In this document: positions 1 through 7,563 of the stretch, one piece after another
Layout of the letters: the number at the start of each line of letters is the position of its first letter
Numbering within the stretch: position 1 is the stretch's first letter
DNA from: an uncultured Desulfovibrio sp.
GTDB lineage: Bacteria > Desulfobacterota > Desulfovibrionia > Desulfovibrionales > Desulfovibrionaceae
Reading direction: 5' to 3'
Assembly (NCBI GenBank): GCA_946490455.1
Contig: CAMLXE010000006.1
Span: 1 to 18,913 of the forward strand
Length of the DNA stretch: 18,913 bases
The notes under the pieces: model-generated
Told to the model about the DNA's origin: nothing
The model's database searches: none
The model's input: only the letters and a program-made list of their open reading frames with translations
Program-made: the position numbers and the translations under genes

Positions 1-552
1 CTCCTCGGCAATGTCCACCAGATCTTCGTTCCAGCATCGCCCGTTCATACGGACAGTGATTCTGACATCTGCCCGCTGACTGTGTGCGCCTTCATCGCTG
101 ATGGCCTTGGAACAGGGACATACCGTCATCACCGGTATGATCACTTCCAGAGTAAAATGAGGTTTTCCTTCTCCCAGCTCGCCTGTCAGCATGCACTGAT
201 AGGGAAGAAGCCCCCTCTCCCCGGTCGCTGGAGCAGACTTGCGAATAAAATAGGGGAAGCGAAATGCAATATGTGCCCTTCTGGCCTGAAGACGCTCCTT
301 GACCGTTTCAAGCAGACGCTTCATGGCATTATAGTCCAGCTCTTCCGTCCAGTTTTCCACAGCAGCCACAAAACGGCTCATGTGTGTCCCCTTGAAGGAC
401 GACGGCAAATCCACGCTTACATCCACTTTTGCCACAGAATGCTGGTGTCCACTTTCCCTGTTGCGTACCAGCAGGGGTACTTCAAGCCCCTTGACGCCAA
501 CCCTGTCGATAGGGAGGGCAACCGGAGCAGGACTGTTCTGTACGTCTTCCAT
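1..552 (-). CDS. folE2: GTP cyclohydrolase FolE2 (type IB), 3' part cut by the window edge
   Basis: The protein is predicted to convert GTP to 7,8-dihydroneopterin triphosphate, the first step to folate and queuosine-type compounds, using a metal other than the zinc of FolE. The 184 visible codons contain the family signatures: FKGTHMSRF near residues 53-61, [11 protein letters not shown] near 99-108, and [19 protein letters not shown] near 143-161, which holds the metal-site cysteine and histidine. The reading frame runs through the left edge, so roughly the last quarter of a usual protein of about 260 residues is missing. The start is ATG at 552, preceded by AGGA at a good distance and matching the usual family N-terminus. 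An in-frame ATG at 567 would add five residues. It follows nikR on the same strand with a gap of about 125 bp, so co-transcription is possible. The family assignment is firm; the substrate role comes from family knowledge. Confidence 0.93.
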   Translation of the reverse strand, partial: MEDVQNSPAPVALPIDRVGVKGLEVPLLVRNRESGHQHSVAKVDVSVDLPSSFKGTHMSRFVAAVENWTEELDYNAMKRLLETVKERLQARRAHIAFRFPYFIRKSAPATGERGLLPYQCMLTGELGEGKPHFTLEVIIPVMTVCPCSKAISDEGAHSQRADVRITVRMNGRCWNEDLVDIAEE

Positions 553-692
553 TTCTGATCCTGACATGGGGTTATCAAAAGCGGCCGAAAACCACATCGT
601 ATGCATTTTCTCCACAAGAGGTGGAACTCACAAGAGTAACTGGCTCAATCTCTTTCTGCAGATACGGCTTCGCTCTGGGCCGTTCTCTCTCA

Positions 693-1112
693 TTATGGGA
701 GATCCGCACCAATAGCCGTAATCGAAAAGGTGCCGTGTGTCACCCCCCGAATGGACCGCAGCTGGTCTGCCAATGTACGCAGCTGTCCGGCAGGTCCCTT
801 GAGAACAAGAATTTCCAGGCAATGATGGTGATCGAGATGCACATGCAGGGAAGCGACAACCACATTATAGTCGTCATGCTGACGTTCATTGAGCTTTCGG
901 GAAAGATCTCGAACATGATGATCATAAACAAGAGTCAGTACCCCTGCCGCATCCGCATTGTCCGAGCGCAATGAATCCTGAACCAGCGTATTGCGGATAA
1001 TATCGCGCAACGCCTCAGACCGGCTTGGGTACTCCTGTCGATCACAAAGAGCATCAAACTTTGCCAGCAGATCGGCATCCAGTGACACACCGAAACGGAC
1101 TGTCTCCCCCAT
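693..1112 (-). CDS. nikR: Nickel-responsive transcriptional regulator NikR
   Basis: This is a 139-residue repressor with an N-terminal ribbon-helix-helix DNA-binding domain ([18 protein letters not shown], residues 5-22, then the helix with [10 protein letters not shown]) and a C-terminal ACT-like nickel-sensing domain. All four high-affinity nickel ligands of the E. coli protein have counterparts: His79, His90, His92 and Cys98, the last three in the motif [12 protein letters not shown]. It should bind DNA when nickel is plentiful and shut down nickel uptake genes. The start at 1112 has a strong GGAG ribosome-binding site. It lies 20 bp downstream of the methyltransferase gene, so the two probably share a transcript. 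No nickel transporter gene is in the window, and I found no NikR-type palindrome near it. hypD, about 13 kb away, is another gene with a link to nickel. Confidence 0.95.
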   Translation of the reverse strand: MGETVRFGVSLDADLLAKFDALCDRQEYPSRSEALRDIIRNTLVQDSLRSDNADAAGVLTLVYDHHVRDLSRKLNERQHDDYNVVVASLHVHLDHHHCLEILVLKGPAGQLRTLADQLRSIRGVTHGTFSITAIGADLP

Positions 1113-1132
1113 GCTCGTCTCCTTCCTTCACG

Positions 1133-1804
1133 CTACTTCCGAATTTCCCATATCCGAACAGGAACCGGACGTTCCTGCGGATACAGAGCCGGAATGCTCT
1201 TCTCCCAGACACACCTGCCGCTCCAGCGCCGATTGATCAGGGCCGTTCGGAAGGTATCATATACGGCCCGGGTTGGTTCTGCGATCCAGGCCACGCCATC
1301 GTCAGCCAGTGCATATTCAAGAAAATCAAGTACAGGCGCCGCAAAACGCTGTTCGTACATGATATCCCCACCCCATATGAAACGCAAACCATGCTGCTGG
1401 ACAGCAGGCTTTCTCCAGTCCATGACTACCCAGCAGGGCTGAGAAACATGGTTATGCTCCGCATTGAGGTACGCATAGTGCAAGGCCTCCGGTTCATAGT
1501 CCATACCGATAACCTTTGCTCCAAGCCACTGCCCCACGAGAGCCGTCAGTCCAATGCCACAGCCCAGATCAAGGCAGGGCTGACCATGCAGGCGTTCGCG
1601 CTGCTCATAAAGCCAGTCTGCCAGCACAAGACTGGATGGCCACAGTTCGGTCCAATAAGGCAGACGTTCATCTTCCGTAAATTCCGTCATGGCCTCCCAG
1701 AGACTTTCCATGTCGGCTGCCCGCTCCAGGGTCCATTCCCTTCCACAAGCCATCACCCGAAGAATCGGCTGCCAGCCTGACACGTTGGCTGTGTCCGTTG
1801 TCAT
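1133..1804 (-). CDS. Class I SAM-dependent methyltransferase, METTL21/ETFB-lysine-methyltransferase-like
   Basis: This 223-residue protein has the seven-strand methyltransferase fold signature: SAM-binding motif I DLGCGIG at residues 79-85 and an acidic residue after strand 2 in GMDYEPEAL (100-108). Two further features, PYWTELWPSSLVLADWL (49-65) and D-I-M-Y at 147-150, resemble the protein-lysine methyltransferase group that includes METTL21 and ETFB methyltransferase. A protein substrate is therefore a reasonable guess, but no target is evident. The frame continues upstream to a GTG at 1936, but the ATG at 1804 has AAGGAG nine bases ahead and leaves a normal-length protein, so I chose it. 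It is the first gene of a minus-strand run with nikR and perhaps folE2. Why a methyltransferase precedes nikR is not clear. Confidence 0.8.
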   Translation of the reverse strand: MTTDTANVSGWQPILRVMACGREWTLERAADMESLWEAMTEFTEDERLPYWTELWPSSLVLADWLYEQRERLHGQPCLDLGCGIGLTALVGQWLGAKVIGMDYEPEALHYAYLNAEHNHVSQPCWVVMDWRKPAVQQHGLRFIWGGDIMYEQRFAAPVLDFLEYALADDGVAWIAEPTRAVYDTFRTALINRRWSGRCVWEKSIPALYPQERPVPVRIWEIRK

Positions 1805-1992
1805 TTTCCGGAACTCCTTGATTCCTTTTCCGTATAGCAGCGGATAAGGTCTCCGGTCAAACATGCCTGCATGAACTCTTTCTGTACCAGCATCCGTAGA
1901 GAAAACAGGCTCTGCCTCTTCTGAGCCAATACCCACAAGGGGTTACAAGGGGCTTTGCTCTTCACAACGGATTCAACCCATTCAGAACGTCC

Positions 1993-2016
1993 TCACGCCT
2001 TGCATAAGAATTTCAT
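1993..2016 (-). CDS. Possible seven-codon leader peptide upstream of the methyltransferase
   Basis: An ATG at 2016 opens the frame MKFLCKA followed by TGA at 1993-1995. It is preceded by GGGAGG with a five-base gap, a near-perfect ribosome-binding site and better than that of several full genes here. Immediately upstream is an imperfect hairpin (2032-2054). The first codon lies about 210 nt before the methyltransferase start. It could be a translated leader peptide or simply a chance purine-rich site in front of an ATG. The function is unknown. Confidence 0.25.
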   Translation of the reverse strand: MKFLCKA

Positions 2017-2031
2017 ATCGTCCTCCCGTGA

Positions 2032-2054
2032 GATAACTTTTCCAAAAGGTTATC
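2032..2054. repeat. Imperfect hairpin, GATAAC...GTTATC
   Basis: The arms GATAACTTTT and AAAAGGTTATC form about ten base pairs around a three-base loop. One inner position is a G-T wobble on one strand and a mismatch on the other. No T-run follows, so it does not look like a terminator. It could be an operator or a leader structure for the minus-strand genes. Confidence 0.4.
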
Positions 2055-2145
2055 CAACGGCAGCAGGCAGTATGATCTTCCCAGTTTCCTTTCTGCTGCA
2101 GAATATATCCGAAAAAGGAGCATTGATCCGTCTGATACATCGTCA

Positions 2146-2174
2146 TTGACCATCATCAGGACAGAAGATAAACT
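2146..2174 (+). promoter_or_regulatory. Sigma-70-type promoter candidate for lysO
   Basis: TTGACC at 2146-2151 (five of six consensus bases) and TAAACT at 2169-2174 (four of six) are separated by exactly 17 bp. Transcription would start near 2181, about 60 nt before the first lysO gene. It is the best-placed promoter match in this gap. Confidence 0.45.
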
Positions 2175-2240
2175 GATGCGCCTTTCAACTTACCCCGAAC
2201 AGAAAACCTTTCTCCCCAGATCCTCCTCCGGAGACGCTCC

Positions 2241-2552
2241 ATGCTGACGGAAATGAGCTTTCTCATTCTCGGCGTGCCCGTTGGGTACGCGCTGCGCAAG
2301 CATTCACTGGTTATCAAAATGACAGACCATGTGCTGACGTGGTCTGTACGTATTCTTCTCTTTCTGCTTGGACTGGCCCTGGGAGCGGACGCAGACCTCA
2401 TGCGCCGAATGGACAGTCTGGGAGCTCAGGGGGCAATCATAGGCTTGTGTGGTACCGCCGGCAGTCTGCTTGGAGCCCGTCTTCTGGGTCCTCTTCTGGA
2501 ACGTCATCTTCAAAAGAATGTCCGTCAGGAAGCATCTCGAGAAAAGGCATGA
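2241..2552 (+). CDS. lysO: Lysine exporter LysO family, N-terminal half as a separate protein
   Basis: This 103-residue hydrophobic protein matches the N-terminal part of the LysO/YbjE (DUF340) lysine exporter family. It has a first membrane segment (SFLILGVPVGYALR), a second (LTWSVRILLFLLGLALGADADL, with the acidic turn usual for the family) and a third (AIIGLCGTAGSLLGARLLGPLL). Its TGA stop at 2550-2552 overlaps the ATG of the next gene as ATGA, so the two halves are translationally coupled and presumably assemble into one transporter in the inner membrane. The start at 2241 has GGAG eight bases ahead; an in-frame ATG at 2253 is less well placed. In E. coli the two halves are one protein. 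The exact substrate has not been shown for this split form. Confidence 0.8.
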   Translation: MLTEMSFLILGVPVGYALRKHSLVIKMTDHVLTWSVRILLFLLGLALGADADLMRRMDSLGAQGAIIGLCGTAGSLLGARLLGPLLERHLQKNVRQEASREKA

Positions 2553-3148
2553 AAGAATCAGTCATCATTCTCTTTCTGTTCTGTGCGGGAGTCCTTACTG
2601 GCTGGATGGACATCCTGCCGGACTGGATAACGCACAGTGAGGCAAGCAACTGGGCTGTCTATGCCATGCTGGCCGCAGTGGGTATGGGACTCGGTTTTGA
2701 TGTACGAGCGTGGCGTATTCTACGCGACCTCAAGGGCTGGGTTCTGATCATTCCAGTCATGATTATTGCAGGGACGGCTCTGGGAGCGACCGTTGCCTGG
2801 CTTGTCCTCGACATGCCGTTTCGTGACGTGCTGGCTGTTGCTTCAGGGCTCGGCTACTACAGCCTGTCCAGTATGCTTATCAGCCGACTGGCAGATACCA
2901 GCCTCGGTTCTGTAGCCCTGATTTCCAACATGGTACGCGAGCTGGTCACCCTCCTCCTTGCACCACTGTTTGTACGTCTCTGCGGGGGGCTGGGTCCTCT
3001 GTCTGCCGCAGGAGCCGCCACGGATACCTGTCTGCCGGCAATCATCAAAAGCAGCGGCGAACGGAACGCCATTATCTCCGTCTTTTCCGGTATGACCCTT
3101 ACCGTTGCGGTTCCCTTCCTCATTACCGCCATCTTTACCTGGCTTTAA
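2549..3148 (+). CDS. lysO: Lysine exporter LysO family, C-terminal half
   Basis: This 199-residue membrane protein corresponds to the C-terminal part of LysO. It begins with a membrane helix (VIILFLFCAGVLTGWM), followed by YAMLAAVGMGLGFDVRAW, IIPVMIIAGTALGATVAWLVL, and the conserved family stretch VASGLGYYSLSSMLISRL near residues 97-114. It ends with NMVRELVTLLLAPLF and a last helix before the stop. The start ATG at 2549 overlaps the stop of the preceding gene by four bases and has only a weak ribosome-binding site of its own, which fits translational coupling. The pair probably exports L-lysine or toxic analogues. A weak CTGTC/GACAG hairpin followed by ACTTTTC lies just after the stop and might terminate transcription. 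Confidence 0.85.
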   Translation: MKESVIILFLFCAGVLTGWMDILPDWITHSEASNWAVYAMLAAVGMGLGFDVRAWRILRDLKGWVLIIPVMIIAGTALGATVAWLVLDMPFRDVLAVASGLGYYSLSSMLISRLADTSLGSVALISNMVRELVTLLLAPLFVRLCGGLGPLSAAGAATDTCLPAIIKSSGERNAIISVFSGMTLTVAVPFLITAIFTWL

Positions 3149-3300
3149 ACCAAGGCTGTCCAGACAGACTTTTCAATCCGACAATCCTTATCGACTGCGT
3201 CATCCACCATGTGCTGTCTGCTCAGGCCCTGTCCGCTGCATTTCAGCATGATTGCACATGATATTCTGTTACAGAAGTCTCCAAAATTTCTTCACGTCCA

Positions 3301-3330
3301 TTGACGTTCCCCGAATCGGTGGTCTATTTT
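3301..3330 (+). promoter_or_regulatory. Sigma-70-type promoter candidate for the 3424-8463 operon
   Basis: TTGACG (3301-3306) and TATTTT (3325-3330) are 18 bp apart, giving five-of-six and four-of-six matches. The predicted start, near 3337, leaves a leader of about 85 nt before the secreted-protein gene. The rest of the 275-bp gap from 3149 shows nothing else I can name. Confidence 0.4.
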
Positions 3331-3423
3331 GCGTGAGAAACAACAGACTTTGGATCTGCTGTCCTTTATGCCGGCACAGTTTCAACCTGCGCTCCGGTCT
3401 CTCTCATTCCGAGGTATCCATCC

Positions 3424-4569
3424 ATGCGCTCTGTCTCTCTCTTCTGTCTTATGTTTCTGCTCCTTCTGGGCTCGGCATTTTCCGCCTCCGCCAATGACGG
3501 AACCGACAAGGGCAACTTGCCGAAACATGTCGAAAAGGCTCTCTCTACCCTGCTTGCTGATGCCTCAAAATCGGGCGTTTCTCCAAGCAGTGAAACACTT
3601 GCCGCCATCCTTGACTTTGTTACCACCAACAAGCTTGCCTCATCCAAGGTCAAACCTGAAAAACGTCCACAGGGACAAGGTGCCTACCTTCAGGACAAAC
3701 TCAATGTCCCCCTCAAAAAAATCATTGCCTATACGCTGAATCCTCAAATTCCCGGCGAGGTCATCTATCCGGCTGTAGTCCGTCGCAATGCCTGGCTGCG
3801 TGGCAGCGAAATTGTTTCCAAGGGCAAGGAACTGCTGACGGCTCAGCTTCCCCCCTCCTCCATCCTGAGCGTCAGGGGAACCGAACTGGAAGAAACGACG
3901 CCTGATACTTCCAGCGGCTGTTACTACACCTACCAGCTTGACAGACTCTTCGTTCTTGCTCCCTACAACGGTCGTACGGCCCTGTTTTCCATTTCAGTCA
4001 TGCCCAAGGAGTCTGATGTCGGCAAAAAAGGTGCCATCATTGGCAAGGAAACGGACTGGACACATGTATATAGCGGCGTTCCCGGAACCAATATCACCAT
4101 GCTTGGCTGGGCAGAAACACACCTCTATGGATCGGCCAGCATAACGGTCTATCTGGATAACGGGTCCAGTACGAACCTGTATATGTTCAAATGGGCCAAG
4201 GCAGGCTGGGCTGGATCAAACGTGGTCAAGCCATCGCACATCACGGCAGGTCTGAAACGGTTCACAGACAGTATGCGGCACATACTGGAAAATCCGGCAA
4301 CACCGAAACCGGAAGCCATTGCTGCCGAATTTGCCGCTCTGTCCAAACTCTCCGATGCCGATCTGCGCAAACGCCTTGACGGATATGCACGTTACCTGAG
4401 CAACCAGCCGGACAAGCTGCTGAAGGAAGATGCCTTTGCCTCTGTCCTCGCCAATAACGGCTATGCCCGGACATTGAGCCGTGACAATATGATTGCCGAG
4501 CTGATGAAACTCTATATGCGCAAGCATCTGGGAACGCTTCCGGCAGAAGTGGCCGCGACACTGAATTAA
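3424..4569 (+). CDS. Secreted protein of unknown function
   Basis: I do not recognise this 381-residue protein. It begins with a clear Sec signal peptide: Arg2, then a hydrophobic core of about 15 residues (LFCLMFLLLLGSAFS), then ASA before a likely cleavage near residue 23. There is no lipobox, so the mature protein should be periplasmic or exported. The middle (about 160-260) is rich in beta-type sequence, including GCYYTYQLDRLFVLAPYNG and AETHLYGSASITVYLDNG. The C-terminal 90 residues look helical and charged. It contains one mature-region cysteine. A GAGG ribosome-binding site precedes the ATG. It sits 10 bp upstream of the histidinol-dehydrogenase-like gene and is probably the first gene of an operon with an EF-G paralogue. 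The link between an exported protein and a translation factor is unexplained. Confidence 0.75.
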   Translation: MRSVSLFCLMFLLLLGSAFSASANDGTDKGNLPKHVEKALSTLLADASKSGVSPSSETLAAILDFVTTNKLASSKVKPEKRPQGQGAYLQDKLNVPLKKIIAYTLNPQIPGEVIYPAVVRRNAWLRGSEIVSKGKELLTAQLPPSSILSVRGTELEETTPDTSSGCYYTYQLDRLFVLAPYNGRTALFSISVMPKESDVGKKGAIIGKETDWTHVYSGVPGTNITMLGWAETHLYGSASITVYLDNGSSTNLYMFKWAKAGWAGSNVVKPSHITAGLKRFTDSMRHILENPATPKPEAIAAEFAALSKLSDADLRKRLDGYARYLSNQPDKLLKEDAFASVLANNGYARTLSRDNMIAELMKLYMRKHLGTLPAEVAATLN

Positions 4570-4579
4570 GAGGCTGATC

Positions 4580-5386
4580 ATGCGCGAACTGCTCTTTTCG
4601 CCCACAGTGGAAGCGGCCCGGCTCCCGGACAATGAAATGGGAGACGCCTACGAGACAACAGGCCCCAAACGCCGTGCCTGGATAAAGACCACACTTGCCC
4701 TTGTTCAGGCCTTCCATCCTGCTTCTCCCTTTCGGGAGGAACGCCGCATCGAAAATCCTGCTGCCGGCTTTTCCTTTACCAGCCGCTCCTGTGTCGCCCC
4801 ATGGGCTGTCTTTCTCCTGGGATCGGAGTGTGTTTCCTCCGTCAGGCTGGCAGCGACAATAATGAATGCACGACTTGCCGGAATCGAAGATATTCTTGCC
4901 GTATGCACAGGTGAACTTCAGGATCCGGCTCTGCTTGCCGTACTGGAACTGACCGGAGTGGAACATGTTTTCGCCCTGTCCCCAGCCCATACAGCAGATT
5001 TTCTGAAAGAACTGGACGCCCTTACCCGTGCCGATGGTTCACAGGGAACAGGTCGTCTGCTCTCCTTTGGCGAATCTCAGTATGCCATTGCCTGTGCAGG
5101 CCTTCCTGCTGTACCTGTATGGCTGGACCCGATTCCACGCATAGGCGTCTTCCCCAACGCGCAAGACAAACTGGAACGTATTGTTCAGGCACATCCGGAT
5201 GCCTCTCCAGTTTCTCTCTCCGACACGAAAGAAATCTGTCAGGAACCGTTTGATGTCGTATATGGCACGGGAACGGCAAACAGCTCCCTGCATCTGGCAT
5301 CCAATCTTGCTGGTGCATGGATCTGCCCGAATCTTGAGCCAGCCTTTTTCATGAATCGAGAACTGGACGTATCAACGACCGCATAA
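4580..5386 (+). CDS. Half-size histidinol-dehydrogenase-like protein, probably not a true HisD
   Basis: This 268-residue protein has one stretch resembling the substrate/NAD-binding part of histidinol dehydrogenase. Residues of about 74-150 ([20 protein letters not shown], then [15 protein letters not shown], then [14 protein letters not shown]) follow the HisD pattern in which PVGLYVPGG-type, AGV-I-VV-type and GV-IY-VGGAQA-type segments occur in order. The usual glycines of the PGG loop and of the GGAQAIAAL motif are missing. The second half of HisD, with its zinc ligands, does not appear, and the protein is about 60% of normal length. It is therefore likely a diverged paralogue with another role, or a non-catalytic one. 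GAGG precedes the ATG, ten bases after the previous stop. EF-G follows after 13 bases. The HisD relation is inference from pattern only. Confidence 0.6.
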   Translation: MRELLFSPTVEAARLPDNEMGDAYETTGPKRRAWIKTTLALVQAFHPASPFREERRIENPAAGFSFTSRSCVAPWAVFLLGSECVSSVRLAATIMNARLAGIEDILAVCTGELQDPALLAVLELTGVEHVFALSPAHTADFLKELDALTRADGSQGTGRLLSFGESQYAIACAGLPAVPVWLDPIPRIGVFPNAQDKLERIVQAHPDASPVSLSDTKEICQEPFDVVYGTGTANSSLHLASNLAGAWICPNLEPAFFMNRELDVSTTA

Positions 5387-5399
5387 GGAGCCTCCCATT

Positions 5400-7412
5400 A
5401 TGAGTCAGGCAGTGAGGAATATCGGCGTTATCGCTCACATTGACGCTGGCAAGACAACGCTCTCCGAACGGATGCTCTTCTATACGCGCAAGATCCATCG
5501 CATGGGAGAAGTGCATGATGGCACAGCCACCATGGACTATCTGCCGGAAGAACAGGAACGGGGCATCACCATTACCTCAGCCTGTACAACCTGCGAATGG
5601 GATGGCACGACCATCAATATCATTGATACACCGGGCCATGTGGATTTCACCATCGAAGTTGAACGATCCCTGCGAGTTCTGGATGGAGCCATTGGTGTTT
5701 TCTGTGCGGTCGGTGGTGTGGAGCCGCAATCCGAAACGGTCTGGCGGCAATCGGAACACTTTGGCGTGCCCAAGATTGCCTTTATCAACAAAATGGACCG
5801 AATTGGCGCCAATTTTTCTGCGGTACTCGACGCACTGGAAAGCAGACTGGGGGCTGTTCCGCTGCCCCTGATTGTCCCCATTGGCGCAGCAGAAACCTTC
5901 AGTGGTCTCATTGATCTCATCACATGTGAACGTCTGGATTTCGATCCAGCCGATCAGGGAAAAACGTGGACCCGTTCCCCGCTCTCCGACGAGGAGGCAG
6001 CCATTGCCGCCCAGTGGAGAGACCCCATGCTGGAACGGCTTGCAGAGCATGATGATCTGTTTCTTGAGCAGTATCTTGGTGGTGACTATGGAGAAAGCGA
6101 CATTCACGCAGCAATCCGTCGTGCCACGCTGTTGCGCAAGCTTACGCCTGTACTCTGCGGTTCTGCACTCAAAAATACGGGTGTTCAGCCATTGCTTGAT
6201 GCCGTCAAACGGTATCTTCCCGCTCCGGAGGATCTCCCTCCTGCCGAGGCTCACAATCCTCTTGATGGCACCACTACTCAAATCATATGCGATCCAGCGG
6301 CTCCTCTCTGCGGACTTGTCTTCAAGGTTATGATGGATGGTGGACGCAAACTGGCTCTGGTTCGGCTGTATGCCGGAACGCTCCGTGAAGGCGATACCTG
6401 CCGTAATGTGACCCGCGCAGCCGACGAACGCATTTCCAGACTCTATCGATTGCATGCCGATCATCGTGAACAGCTTGAAGAAGCCCGTGCAGGCGACATC
6501 GTTGCGGTTATCGGCCTGCGCTCGGCACATACCGGGGATACGGTGGGCGCTCCAGGTTCCGTCTGCCTTCTGGAAAGTATTGATGCCTATCAGCCAGTCA
6601 TCTCGCTGGCCCTTGAACCGCGCAATGCCGATGAGGGGAAAACGCTGGATGAGGCTCTGGCCCGTTTTACCCTGGAAGACCCGACCCTGACCGTCAAGAC
6701 CGACGAAGGCTCAGGGCACCGTATCATTTCCGGCATGGGAGAGCTGCATCTGGATGTCATTCTGGAACGTATCCGGCGTGAATATGGTATTGCACCCCGT
6801 GTAGGGAATCCGCAGGTCATCCGTCGTGAAACGCCGACGCGCACGGCCTCGGCGGATGGAGAATTCGACAGGGAACTGGGCAAGGAAAGGCATGCAGGAT
6901 CCGTTTCGCTGACAGTCTCTCCCCTGCCCAGGGGAGAAGGGAACCGTATCCGGCTTGCCTTTGACGCCTCATCCCTCCCCGTACCTTTCCGCGAAGCTGT
7001 GGAACAGGGCGTGGAAAACGCCCTGCAATCCGGCCCCATTACCGGCTACCCCATGCAGGATACGGCTGTGGATATCACGGCCATGCCCCGGCGAGACGGG
7101 TCCACAGCTGCCGGGTATCACATGGCCGCCGGGATGGCATTGCGCTCTGCGCTGGAAGCAGCTGGCGTCGTTACGCTCGAACCGCTCATGTTTGTGGAAA
7201 TTGCCGCACCAGAAGCCAATCTGGGACCGGCCATCAGCCTGTTCGGAACAAGAGGCGGCAGAGTGGAAAACATTCTTGACAGAGCGGGACTCAAGGTCGT
7301 GCAGGGTCTTGCTCCTCTGAGCAAGCTGTTCGGCTTCTCTACGGACCTGCGCTCGGCAACCCAGGGACGAGCCGGACTGGTCATGCGTTTTGAACGTTTT
7401 GACACAATCTGA
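5400..7412 (+). CDS. Elongation factor G paralogue (EF-G2 type)
   Basis: This 670-residue translational GTPase has the full EF-G layout. G1 is AHIDAGKT (12-19), the switch I region is ERGITITSA (53-61), G3 is DTPGH (76-80), G4 is NKMD (130-133) and G5 is SAL (255-257). A beta-barrel domain II lies at about 300-390, domain III contains GMGELHLDV (445-453), and domain V ends in [15 protein letters not shown]. It should move along the ribosome or help recycle it using GTP. Domain IV lacks the usual KQSGG-GQYG loop and instead has [12 protein letters not shown] (489-500), so it is a second-type EF-G rather than the housekeeping copy. That copy normally sits with rpsL, rpsG and tuf, none of which are here. 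An AAGGAG site lies nine bases before the ATG. It is the third gene of a tight operon. Confidence 0.9.
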   Translation: MSQAVRNIGVIAHIDAGKTTLSERMLFYTRKIHRMGEVHDGTATMDYLPEEQERGITITSACTTCEWDGTTINIIDTPGHVDFTIEVERSLRVLDGAIGVFCAVGGVEPQSETVWRQSEHFGVPKIAFINKMDRIGANFSAVLDALESRLGAVPLPLIVPIGAAETFSGLIDLITCERLDFDPADQGKTWTRSPLSDEEAAIAAQWRDPMLERLAEHDDLFLEQYLGGDYGESDIHAAIRRATLLRKLTPVLCGSALKNTGVQPLLDAVKRYLPAPEDLPPAEAHNPLDGTTTQIICDPAAPLCGLVFKVMMDGGRKLALVRLYAGTLREGDTCRNVTRAADERISRLYRLHADHREQLEEARAGDIVAVIGLRSAHTGDTVGAPGSVCLLESIDAYQPVISLALEPRNADEGKTLDEALARFTLEDPTLTVKTDEGSGHRIISGMGELHLDVILERIRREYGIAPRVGNPQVIRRETPTRTASADGEFDRELGKERHAGSVSLTVSPLPRGEGNRIRLAFDASSLPVPFREAVEQGVENALQSGPITGYPMQDTAVDITAMPRRDGSTAAGYHMAAGMALRSALEAAGVVTLEPLMFVEIAAPEANLGPAISLFGTRGGRVENILDRAGLKVVQGLAPLSKLFGFSTDLRSATQGRAGLVMRFERFDTI

Positions 7413-7442
7413 AATCAAAGACACTGCTCAAAACGACCTGCA

Positions 7443-7479
7443 TTCGCCCTCCTCTTCCGCTTTCGGACAGGAGGGCGAA
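7443..7479. repeat. Strong GC-rich hairpin between the EF-G paralogue and the hydrolase
   Basis: TTCGCCCTCCT (7443-7453) pairs perfectly with AGGAGGGCGAA (7469-7479), and TCCG/CGGA inside extends the stem to about 15 pairs. A second small palindrome, GGCC-TTTT-GGCC, follows near 7505-7516. There is no T-run directly after the stem, so it is not a classical terminator. It may be an mRNA end-protecting or processing structure between the two genes. Confidence 0.6.
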
Positions 7480-7563
7480 GCTCACCCGACGGCCCTGAAA
7501 GAATGGCCTTTTGGCCCCAAAGCCTCTGACAGGATAGCGCCAAGGAATCTCAAGGAACAGCCA

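Larger units (their letters stand above)
1805..2240. other. Divergent intergenic region between the methyltransferase and lysO genes
   Basis: This 436-bp stretch separates two divergent genes. It contains a plus-strand promoter candidate for lysO, a hairpin at 2032-2054, and a seven-codon minus-strand leader frame with a strong ribosome-binding site (1993-2016). On the minus strand there is also a short direct repeat, CCCCTTGT twice, around 1934-1951. I saw no lysine riboswitch, but I could not run a covariance search. Confidence 0.5.

Noticed and set aside
82..558. 158-codon plus-strand frame at the left edge
   Set aside because: Antisense to FolE2, whose conserved motifs read cleanly on the minus strand.
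1805..2240. Lysine riboswitch or NikR operator upstream of lysO and the methyltransferase
   Set aside because: No conserved riboswitch core and no GTATGA...TCATAC or GTGTTAC-type palindrome could be seen.
3149..3180. CTGTC/GACAG hairpin as the lysO terminator
   Set aside because: The stem is only four or five pairs with a two- to four-base loop and a short T-run, too weak to list as a terminator.
5577..6530. Minus-strand open frame opposite the EF-G paralogue
   Set aside because: Shadow frame; the plus-strand protein is unmistakable.
7390..7563. N-terminal extension of the hydrolase starting inside the EF-G gene
   Set aside because: The extra 58 residues are low in structure, overlap EF-G and a strong hairpin, and lack a ribosome-binding site; the ATG at 7564 has one.
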